A model generated the notes under the pieces. The model was not told the origin of the DNA. It was given only the letters and a program-made list of their open reading frames with translations, and did no database searches. From contig NC_030992.1 in assembly GCF_000149955.1 (NCBI RefSeq), forward strand, positions 62,001 to 126,000: a DNA stretch of 64,000 bases, given 5' to 3'. The position numbers and the translations under genes were made by a program. Positions 1 to 8,051 of the stretch are shown in pieces. This DNA comes from Fusarium oxysporum f. sp. lycopersici 4287 (lineage: Eukaryota; Ascomycota; Sordariomycetes; Hypocreales; Nectriaceae). Each line of letters opens with the position of its first letter. Positions within the stretch are counted from its first letter, which is position 1.

Positions 1-425
1 AACTAGCACTATATGTGGATTTCGGGGCACGGAGCTTTGAACTAAAGGATAATCCTAGGCACGAGATGCTTGCACTCTGCTCTATCACTCAGTCATGTAT
101 GAGCGCACCTCATCTCGAGGATATGCATGTTGGGTTTATTGGTTATCCTCCGCTTGATGTGAGACCAACTGTTTCTTTGGATGATATCCTGCCAGTCAAC
201 TTTTCATGGCCACGGCTTCGGTCTCTGAGCCTACATAATCAACCTTTCACAGTAATGGAGCTGAAGTCCTTGGTTACTCGACACTCCGAGACCCTGCGCG
301 ACTTGCACTTGGAAGCTTGTTGGTTGCTTGAAGGCAGCTGGGTTGATATTGAGGAAGTTATTCGAGGGCAACAGGCTCTAGAGAAAAGTAGTATAAAATA
401 CCCAAGTGGTGGAAATCAGGATTAG
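1..425 (+). CDS. 3' end of an LRR/F-box-like hypothetical protein (partial)
   Basis: An open frame enters from the left edge and stops at 425. There is no convincing start inside the window (the first possible codon is GTG at 15), so this is the C-terminal part of a longer gene. The translation has leucine-rich spacing (for example WPRLRSLSLHNQPF, then ETLRDLHLEACWLLEGSW), the style of the C-terminal half of fungal F-box/LRR-like proteins of unknown function. No F-box is visible because the N terminus is missing. The last 20 or so residues lose the pattern, so the gene could also be degraded or spliced there. It reads toward the NRPS-like gene, which ends at 651 on the other strand. Family assignment is tentative. 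Confidence 0.4.
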   Translation, partial: LALYVDFGARSFELKDNPRHEMLALCSITQSCMSAPHLEDMHVGFIGYPPLDVRPTVSLDDILPVNFSWPRLRSLSLHNQPFTVMELKSLVTRHSETLRDLHLEACWLLEGSWVDIEEVIRGQQALEKSSIKYPSGGNQD

Positions 426-650
426 TTGAAGGAGAGAATCCTAGGCATTGGCTTCAATATGTAACTCGATTAGTATCTACTTTAACAAGGCCACTATTGT
501 AATCGGTGAAAACCCCGCTGCGGGCAGCAATGTCTTATGTTTAATGTTTAGGACTTTGACGTTAAGCTGAGCATTGCCAGCGTCTTTAGCAGGCCCCATA
601 ATAAGAATTAAAAGAATAGTTATAGTACTTTTTAAGCTATACAAACTAAG

Positions 651-3600
651 TTAAATAGAGTAAAAGCCCTTCTTATTCCAGAATGCAATATACCGCTTAA
701 TTATATCCGGGCTCAGTGTAGCATAATGAATACCACTACCTGCAAGAGCCTTGATAGCGTTTCTAGAGTCGTAGATCGGAGAGTGCTGGCTCACCTCAAG
801 TCTTGTAAAGTTGCCCAAGACCTTTTCTTCTAGCAGCGGCATGACAGGTGCAAGAGGATCATCGGGAAGTATCTTTTCCGACAATTGTGCAATCCAATCA
901 GGATACCTTATGAGCTCCACGCTGTAGCCAGCTTGGCAAATAAGAGAGCATGTCTTGTTCACAGACACTGACTCTTCAACCTGTGGCGCCACAAGGCAAT
1001 ATGACTTCCCGATGTTCTTTGTTGAGCGTGAGATGTGTAACATAGCCTTGACAACATAGTCAACTGTAACATAGGCTGGATCAAGATCGAGCTTGAACCA
1101 TGATCCAAGTTTGATGCAGCTGGAAATGAGTCGTGAAACAAGGTCGTTGGGATTGCTCGCTCCCGTGACAGAATGGCCAATGATGAAGCCGGGCCGATAA
1201 ATAATGATTGGAAAGCCACGATCTCTCATGCGTCGTACCATTCCCTCAGCCGTCCACTGGCTCTGAGAGTAGCCCACATCGTACCTCACGCCTTGAATAT
1301 GGGGACCTAGAGGTTCGTCTTCCAAGACCCTCTTGGTTCCTAGAAAATATCCTGTCTGACCCCATGTATCGATGCTAGACACGTAGTGGAATGTCTTGCG
1401 TCGCCCTCGCGCAGCAAGACGTAACATGTTGCGAGTTCCAAGGATGTTGGTATCGTAGTGCTCATGATATGAGTCGCAGAAATTGATCTTGGCAGCGAGG
1501 TGAAAGATGGCGCTGGACCAATTGGAAAGCCAGTCAAACTTGGCCGATCCCAGACCGAGATCTCGACTCGTGATATCCCCTGGCAGTACCATGATCTTGG
1601 TAGTCAAAGCAAAGTCATCAGGCCACAGATCGTATTTTTGCAGATTGGCTTGAAGGCGACGAGCAGCTTCGGCTTTTGTTTGGCCACGAACTAGGCAAGC
1701 AACCTGTTTGACATTTGGATGACGCAGAAGCTCGTCGAGCAGAAAGGCTCCAACGAAGCCTGTCACACCAGTCAAGAATATTCTCCCTTCGTCTGGGTCT
1801 TCCCAGTTTGGCGTCTCCTCGATGTCATCCGCCGTGTCGACGTCCTTGATCCATTTATCCGCATCATTAGGTGCAGTGATGGACTCTGCATCGCTTTCGA
1901 GAAAATGAAGCAAGCTTGCAAAGCGCGAGTGGCAGTACAAATCATGCATGGAGATGAGGCGGCCCAGATGCTTCTTAATGCGAGCGATAAGAGCAGCGTT
2001 TTGGAGTGAGGTGGCGCCAAGGGCCATGAAGTCGTCATCGTCCGTGATAGGGGAGACGCCCAGAATGTGCTCCCACATGGCTTTAAGCGTAGCCTTTGTT
2101 GATGACACGGTATCATTCCCATTCGTGAGGATCGAACTGGGGATGGTTGGTCCCGCTTTAGGGAGGCTCTCCGAAAAGGCACGACGATCAATCTTGCCTC
2201 TGGAGTCCACAACAAGATTTTCAACGATTTCAAATCTATCAGGGACCATGTAATGCGGAAGTATGCTCCGGGCAAAGGATGATAGATCTTGCGACTTTGT
2301 AGCGGCTTTGTCGTAGGGCACGACAAACGCGATCAGAACCGCAACACTATCCGAATCTGCTGCTGGCCGATTGACGACAATGACAGATTGAACAAGTTCG
2401 CTTTCGAGGAGACTTCTTTCAATCTCTTCAAGTTCTACTCGAAAGCTTCCGTGCTTCAATTGGTTGTCTCTACGCCCAATGAAATCTAGGCCGCCGCCGT
2501 CATTCCTCCATTCGGCCACGTCGCCAGTCCGGTAATACCGAGTGTGAGAGTCGCCCTGGTCTTCCCGCATGTCCTCATCTACCGCATTGGCTCCCGGGGT
2601 ATTGAGCTGATAGAAGATTGACTCATCACCAGCCTGTTGACTCAAATAACCTTGGGTTTGTTGAGGCCCAGCGATGCAGATCTCGCCTCGCTGCTTGGTA
2701 TCGCGAATGACCTGCTGAGACTGATCCACGAGGACAATCTTCATCTGGCCAACAGAATGCCCAATACCAATCCGGTCACGCAATGTCTCCTTCACATCGA
2801 CTTCTTGCATTGTCACAAGGGTTGTACACTCAGTCGGGCCATACGTGTTCCAAAGATGCTGTGGAGGGCTGTGCTCAAGAACAGCACGCATGGCCGTCTT
2901 ATTGGCAACGTCACCCGCAGTGAGCAGATGCCGAAGACAGTGAAAGGAGTCGGACGATGACTTGGCGACGATATGGAAAAGAGCGGCAGGCATAATCATG
3001 ATGGTAATCCTTTGACGTTCGAGATAGCTCTTCAGTGCGGTAGAATCAACTACTATCACCTTTGGGATAATGACGATAGTGGCACCGCTGAGAAGAGTAA
3101 CCCAGACTTCGAAGAGGCTCAGATCAAAGCCAGGGTCGTTGAAAGCAGCCACCCGATCTTCGGGGTTCAATGGTGTCACTGGGGTACTAGTTGCCAGGTG
3201 CATTATGGCAGAGCTGCTGATCTGGACGCCCTTGGGCTTACCAGTTGAACCAGAGGTGAACAGTATGTGCGTACGACGTGATTGGCTCCATGAGGGATCA
3301 GAGTCCGCTGCATCAGTGGACAGTCCCGAGGCCGGTGCATCACTGAGATGAAGAGGAGTGATACCCTCGGAAGAGAAGGTTGAATTCTCGTCAGCGACAA
3401 CGTAATGAGCGTTGGCATCGCTCAGCATGCTTGCAATGCGATGAAATGGTGCTGTAGGCGAGATTGGAACACAAGTTCCACCAGCAAAGAGAATGGCTAA
3501 CTGCGCGATAACTTGACGATGATCAACATCGAACAAGATCCCCACAGCTTCGCCTTGCTTGACGCCGCGTTCCTGCAGGAAGCGTGCAATTATTCTGGCG

Positions 3601-3698
3601 GAGTTGACGAGTTCGCCATAAGAGGTAGAGCGAGCGCCATCAATGACAGCAATGGCTTCTGGAGCTGTAGTGCTCCAGGAAATAATCTTGTTCTCCAT
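651..3698 (-). CDS. NRPS-like adenylation-thiolation-reductase (A-T-R) enzyme
   Basis: Intronless, 1015 aa, ATG at 3698. It should activate a carboxylic or amino acid as acyl-AMP, load it on the phosphopantetheine arm and release it reductively with NAD(P)H as an aldehyde or alcohol. The A domain spans residues about 5-500, with core motif HILFTSGSTGKPKG near 144-157 and FDLSLFEVW after it. The T domain has its modifiable serine in LGATSLQ near residue 561. The C-terminal NAD-binding reductase starts with FLTGVTGFVG near 643. The usual reductase YxxxK appears as YSQSQ near 806, with Gln where Lys is expected. There is no condensation domain. The layout matches fungal carboxylic acid reductases and FUB8-type NRPS-like proteins. 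It is divergent from an alpha-oxoamine synthase. Substrate cannot be read by eye. Confidence 0.93.
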   Translation of the reverse strand: MENKIISWSTTAPEAIAVIDGARSTSYGELVNSARIIARFLQERGVKQGEAVGILFDVDHRQVIAQLAILFAGGTCVPISPTAPFHRIASMLSDANAHYVVADENSTFSSEGITPLHLSDAPASGLSTDAADSDPSWSQSRRTHILFTSGSTGKPKGVQISSSAIMHLATSTPVTPLNPEDRVAAFNDPGFDLSLFEVWVTLLSGATIVIIPKVIVVDSTALKSYLERQRITIMIMPAALFHIVAKSSSDSFHCLRHLLTAGDVANKTAMRAVLEHSPPQHLWNTYGPTECTTLVTMQEVDVKETLRDRIGIGHSVGQMKIVLVDQSQQVIRDTKQRGEICIAGPQQTQGYLSQQAGDESIFYQLNTPGANAVDEDMREDQGDSHTRYYRTGDVAEWRNDGGGLDFIGRRDNQLKHGSFRVELEEIERSLLESELVQSVIVVNRPAADSDSVAVLIAFVVPYDKAATKSQDLSSFARSILPHYMVPDRFEIVENLVVDSRGKIDRRAFSESLPKAGPTIPSSILTNGNDTVSSTKATLKAMWEHILGVSPITDDDDFMALGATSLQNAALIARIKKHLGRLISMHDLYCHSRFASLLHFLESDAESITAPNDADKWIKDVDTADDIEETPNWEDPDEGRIFLTGVTGFVGAFLLDELLRHPNVKQVACLVRGQTKAEAARRLQANLQKYDLWPDDFALTTKIMVLPGDITSRDLGLGSAKFDWLSNWSSAIFHLAAKINFCDSYHEHYDTNILGTRNMLRLAARGRRKTFHYVSSIDTWGQTGYFLGTKRVLEDEPLGPHIQGVRYDVGYSQSQWTAEGMVRRMRDRGFPIIIYRPGFIIGHSVTGASNPNDLVSRLISSCIKLGSWFKLDLDPAYVTVDYVVKAMLHISRSTKNIGKSYCLVAPQVEESVSVNKTCSLICQAGYSVELIRYPDWIAQLSEKILPDDPLAPVMPLLEEKVLGNFTRLEVSQHSPIYDSRNAIKALAGSGIHYATLSPDIIKRYIAFWNKKGFYSI

Positions 3699-3904
3699 TG
3701 TTATGTTTTGATGAATGGTAATTGAATGTTAAAAGATGCAATACGAATACTAAGTTGATCTTTATCCCTGGTAAATAACTCATAGATGTCGCGTCTTGGA
3801 CTTTTTCTTATCCTCTGCTACCAGGCATAAAAACACTGTTCTAGATACGTAGCGTGGTTCTGCGGGGTTAGAGCTTCTTGCCTTGGTTGTTGGTCGTTGG
3901 TTGT

Positions 3905-4047
3905 ATAGAAACACAAACCTGCAGGAGAAGTGGCTAATGCAGCGCTAAAGCGGTTTGGCAACCTTCAGACCCCTTAGAACTCAGCGGTGAGTTTTAAAGT
4001 ATAGACAAACACAAACCTGCAGAATAATTAGCTAATGCAACGCTAAA
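3905..4047. repeat. Two-copy direct repeat, about 45 bp units, 96 bp apart
   Basis: Copy one (about 3905-3950) and copy two (about 4001-4047) both contain ACACAAACCTGCAG followed about 10 bp later by GCTAATGCARCGCTAAA. They differ by scattered substitutions and small indels. They lie inside the bidirectional promoter, closer to the NRPS-like gene. Confidence 0.7.
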
Positions 4048-4204
4048 AATGAGTTGGCGAGCTCTAAGTGCTCACAAGTGTGCAACATCGACGGCGGTTT
4101 GACGGAATACCCAATGACCGAGATCATGTAATACAGGCTAATTATGTCTTACAAGGAAAGGTGGCTCGTCATATGTAATACCTCGAAACAACCATCACGG
4201 CCAG

Positions 4205-4420
4205 ACCGACGGACTGAATATTTTCAATGGAATATCCTACGAGAGATCTTAGTGTTCCCACAAAGGGTCACACAGCGCCGACACCGATGGACTTGATAGT
4301 GTCATGGGATATCCTGTGAAAAGTTTTAGTGTAACCCTTACAAAACGCCTGGACCAACGGACTTAATAGTTTTCCGGAATATCCTGCAGAAGATTCTATT
4401 GTTCTCATACAGAGCTACTT
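4205..4420. repeat. Three-copy tandem repeat, unit about 70-78 bp
   Basis: Copies begin near 4205, 4283 and 4353. Each reads ACCRAYGGACT, then T/A-rich bases, then GGRATATCCT, then an AGT/ATTGTTC-like tail. The GGACT elements at 4211, 4289 and 4359 are 78 and 70 bp apart, so the phase is not strict. Copies have diverged by substitution. The array sits between the two divergent biosynthetic genes. Confidence 0.7.
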
Positions 4421-4774
4421 CCTATGAGCTATGTGTTGTCCATGCTATGGTACGATGTTGGTAGGACAATGCGTTCTTTTACCTCTAGTCGACTTGGCAA
4501 GCATTGTGTTTGCCATCTTTTGGCCGTGAGGGAGATTGGGAAGAGTTGCTTGCCAGCACTTCACCGCTAGATGTTACAATAGAAATGTCTGTTATGTTTG
4601 AAAGGAGCTCAAACATCGAAGTAAGCCCCAGGAGACCACCATCAGGTGTTTGGCGCTTTCACTGCTTCCTTAATATGTATTGCTCTGCTCAAATAGCCTA
4701 GCTCAGCTACCTTTAAAATTATTCTTGACTTGCATCTTCAATTCCTCTTTCAAACTGATAGAAGCAAATCCATC

Positions 4775-6165
4775 ATGTCGAAGCCAGATGCACTTCAACA
4801 TAACCTACAACTAATCCTTAAGGATCGGCAAAGGAAAGGCTGGCAGCTTGAGCCACCAGCCCCAGGCAGTTTAACCGACATGGTTGATTTTGGCTCAAAT
4901 GACACCTTGTCCTTGTCCTCTTCTGGACTCTTGGGAAAGGAATTTCTCAATGAACTTGGAAAGCACCCGAACTTTATCCTCGGTGGAAGGGCGTCCCGTT
5001 GGGGTGAAGGCTCAACTGATTACCTTTTCCAACTAGAACAGCACATTGCTCAATTCCATAAAGCGGACAGTGCTTTATTCTTCAACACTGGCTATGAAGC
5101 AAATGTTGCTATCTTTTCAACACTCCCCCAGCCGCATGATGTTGTGCTGTATGACAGTCTCGTCCATGCAAGTATCCGAGAAGGAATGTACAGGGGCCGT
5201 GCAACTGCTCTTCCTTTTGCCCACAACGATCTGTCAAACCTGCGCCAACGTCTGCAGGCCATCAAGCATCAGTATGAAAGGGTTAGAACGGGTCTCGCTC
5301 TTGTATTTGTTGCACTGGAGTCTTTCTATAGTATGGACGGCGATGTGGCGCCCCTTGAGGCAATTGTCAGGGAGGTGAAAGAGCAGCTTCCCATTGGAAA
5401 TGTCGTCTTTGTGATCGACGAGGCACATTCGACAGGATTAGTGGGCCCTCAGGGGTCAGGCCTTGTCTCTTACTTAGGTCTGGAGAAAGACTTCTCTATT
5501 CGAGTTCATACCTTTGGTAAAGCACATGGGGCCTCTGGTGGTAAGCTCCAAGTCCAGTTGCAACTCTGATTGACTACCAAATACTTACTCAAAGTCATAG
5601 CCGTTGTTTTGTCAAGCCGAGAGTGCAAGCAAGTCCTGCTCAGTTGCGTCCGTGGACTCATTTTCTCCACGGCACCAACCTTCACCACGCTGGCAGCAGT
5701 CAAGGCTGGGTATAGCATTCTGGCAAGTATCGAAGGCGAAAGAGTATGTTGCAAGGTCGTTTACCTCACGCATATCTGCTAATCTGGATACCTTAGAGAC
5801 GAGATCTTGTGCAGTCCAACATCACTTTATTCTACAATGCCGTGAGCAAGCATGCAGCATGGCCAAGCTGCCAGCACCTCGGTATCATTACTATTCCAAT
5901 GAAGCCTGCATCCGATACTCTCAAGTCACCCATAATCCCCATCATCACTCCTCACGGCGGAGCAGCAGCTCTGGGGCAGTTTTTAAACAACGCAAAGTTT
6001 CGCGTTCTCGCTGTTCATTTTCCCGTTGTGCCCAAGGACAAGGAGCGGGTGAGGATCAATTTGCACGCAGATCATACATCTGACCAGATTCTTTCACTAG
6101 TCGACCTACTCCTCAAGTGGACTCAATCACGCCGAAAGGATGGCATTTCCATGTCTCGTCTTTAA
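4775..6165 (+). CDS. Alpha-oxoamine synthase (AONS/BioF-like, PLP-dependent)
   Basis: Three exons, 4775-5540, 5601-5743 and 5797-6165, give 425 aa in a consistent phase. The family condenses an amino acid with an acyl thioester, losing CO2, to give an alpha-amino ketone (8-amino-7-oxononanoate synthase, serine palmitoyltransferase, FUM8-like enzymes). Visible signatures are the PLP-ring aspartate in DEAHSTGLVGPQGSG (about residue 214) and the Schiff-base lysine in TFGKAHGASG (about 248), where intron 1 splits the glycine run. It is soluble, without membrane segments, which argues against serine palmitoyltransferase. It is divergent from the NRPS-like reductase. It could be a biotin-pathway BioF paralogue, but no other bio gene is nearby, so a secondary-metabolite role is favoured. 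Confidence 0.88.
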
Positions 6166-6664
6166 GTAATTGCGTTCCGTAGTATATTAGCTTTAGAAAT
6201 CTGATAAGTCTCCTGAGTCTCTTTTCAGCTTTGAATTAACTTGAAATTTAATGTTATTAATGTTTTATCCAGTGCAGGGTACATAAATTTCATTGGTCAC
6301 ATGTCATATCACGTGGTAAAGCCTACCAGGAAATAAATTTAACCTAACAAGACATAACCCATTTACAGCCATACGTTTCAGGGGCAATAATGCAGAAAAC
6401 AAAGCATGGGGAGTCCGGTCACGTGGCCGGGTGCAGTGCAATCTCTCCGCCGCCAACTCAATGAACCCATATCGGGGACAATGGAAGGATCATGGGCCAA
6501 GCGCCAGTAAAAACCACCGAGATAAGTAACAGAGGTTGACAGATTGTCTAATAACGCTATTGTATTTAAAAGATCACTAAATAAGAAGCGATCAAGCCCT
6601 CCAGCAACAGAACCTCGGAACATTGTCTTGTAAGCTTTGCGACTTGTCTTGACAAATAGAAGAA
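6166..6664. other. Intergenic spacer
   Basis: About 500 bp between two genes on the same strand: the 3' flank of the alpha-oxoamine synthase and the promoter of the gamma-synthase-like gene. AT-rich near 6230-6360. I see no gene or repeat here. Confidence 0.6.
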
Positions 6665-7942
6665 ATGGATCCAATAGAGCAACGTTTCAGAATCAACTTA
6701 GCAAATGCTTTACCCAATCTGTCGACTGCCACACAAGCCGTACACGCAGATGATGTCCTCAATAATGTCGACGACGTGGCACCGCCAATTCACGTTGCCG
6801 CAACCTTCCGTTATCCACGGGCTCCGGACCGCATGCGAGAACACCACGAGAGACCTTCGTATCCGGTTCTGGATGTCGGGGAGCACTGCTATTCAAGACA
6901 ATCCACACCAGGATTGTCGCGCCTTGAAACCGTTTTATCTTCTATTTTGGGCCAACCCTGCATTGCCTACTCCTCTGGTCTTGCAGCATTTCATGCTCTG
7001 CTGATCATGCTGAGACCCAAGAAAGTCTCTATCGGCGCGGGATACCACGGATGCCATGGGACCCTGGAGCTCTATGCCCGTTCGTCTGGCACGGAGGTGC
7101 TCTCACTCGACTGTGCCGTCGACCAATTAGGTCCAGGCGACTTGATTCATCTTGAGACACCTGTTAATCCGACAGGAAAAGCCTTTGACATTCAGTATTA
7201 TGCAGACCGTGCCCATTCCAGAGGTGCCTATCTCAGCGTAGACTCGACGTTTGCGCCTCCTCCACTCCAAGACGCATTCATCCAGGGTGCAGATATCGTC
7301 ATGCACTCTGGAACAAAATACATCGGTGGCCATTCCGATTTCTTATGTGGCATTTTGGCGATCAAGAGTGGCAGCCCCGGCACCGAATGGCTACAGCAAC
7401 TCCATCGGGACCGACTGTACCTTGGGTCTGTCATGGCAGGTTTTGATAGCTGGCTTGCAACCAGGAGTATCCGGACTCTCGAGATGAGAGTTCTCAAGCA
7501 AAGCCAGTCAGCGGAGGCTATCGTTAGTGCATTAAGACTTGGCTTGGTAGGGACTTGTCGGCAGTCATCATCGAGAAGTCTCAGCGATAAAGAGGTTCAC
7601 GTCATCCAGAAAGTGGTCAAAGAGATTCATCACGCCAGTCTGCAAGACGAAGCCAATACAGAAGGAAGCTGGCTGCGAAAACAAATGCCTCGAGGATATG
7701 GACCCGTGTTTTCTCTAACTCTTCGCAAGGTGGAATATGCCCGGAATCTTCCGTCCAAGTTGATGCTCTTCCATCATGCGACCAGCCTCGGCGGCGTAGA
7801 AAGTTTGATTGAGTGGAGGACAATGACGGACTCGACGGTGACAAAGGACTTTTTGAGAATTAGTATTGGTGTGGAGGATCCAGAAGACCTCTTGGCGGAT
7901 CTACTTCGAGGTTTAGAAGCTGTAATAGTTGGGAGTAGTTGA
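6665..7942 (+). CDS. Cystathionine gamma-synthase-type PLP enzyme
   Basis: Intronless, 425 aa, ATG at 6665, belonging to the Cys/Met-metabolism PLP family (fold type I). The Schiff-base lysine is in SGTKYIGGHSD (about residue 217). HLETPVNPTGKAFD and a YSRQSTPGLSRLE segment are also typical. Family members catalyse gamma-substitution on O-activated homoserine through a vinylglycine ketimine. Fungal secondary-metabolism relatives (FUB7, LolC, CndF) use carbon or nitrogen nucleophiles to build piperidine, picolinate or pyrrolizidine scaffolds. Position beside an NRPS-like reductase, which could supply an aldehyde, supports that role over primary transsulfuration, though a methionine-pathway paralogue is not excluded. 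It ends 109 bp from the convergent Zn2Cys6 gene. Confidence 0.85.
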   Translation: MDPIEQRFRINLANALPNLSTATQAVHADDVLNNVDDVAPPIHVAATFRYPRAPDRMREHHERPSYPVLDVGEHCYSRQSTPGLSRLETVLSSILGQPCIAYSSGLAAFHALLIMLRPKKVSIGAGYHGCHGTLELYARSSGTEVLSLDCAVDQLGPGDLIHLETPVNPTGKAFDIQYYADRAHSRGAYLSVDSTFAPPPLQDAFIQGADIVMHSGTKYIGGHSDFLCGILAIKSGSPGTEWLQQLHRDRLYLGSVMAGFDSWLATRSIRTLEMRVLKQSQSAEAIVSALRLGLVGTCRQSSSRSLSDKEVHVIQKVVKEIHHASLQDEANTEGSWLRKQMPRGYGPVFSLTLRKVEYARNLPSKLMLFHHATSLGGVESLIEWRTMTDSTVTKDFLRISIGVEDPEDLLADLLRGLEAVIVGSS

Positions 7943-8051
7943 GACTTATGTACTGGTAAAGAACTGAACTCCGGTTAATTATAATCTTGCCTCCTGTTAC
8001 TGTAATGGGAGCTCACGCTAGCCCTAATCCAAATACTACAGCATACAAAGA

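Larger units (their letters stand above)
3699..4774. promoter_or_regulatory. Bidirectional promoter with two families of degenerate direct repeats
   Basis: This 1.08-kb spacer separates the divergent NRPS-like gene and alpha-oxoamine synthase gene, so it probably drives both. It carries a pair of similar blocks sharing ACACAAACCTGCAG and GCTAATGCARCGCTAAA (about 3905-3950 and 4001-4047). It also has three tandem diverged copies of a roughly 70-78 bp unit (4205-4420) sharing GGACTKRATAGT-like and GGRATATCCT cores. I see no credible gene in it. Regulatory function is inferred from position only. Confidence 0.6.

Noticed and set aside
1772..2326. 184-codon minus-strand frame inside the NRPS-like gene
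   Set aside because: Same-strand out-of-frame shadow of the adenylation/reductase gene; composition is not protein-like.
4775..6165. Serine palmitoyltransferase identity for the alpha-oxoamine synthase
   Set aside because: No N-terminal membrane segment and the protein is BioF-sized; a secondary-metabolite or BioF-like role fits better.
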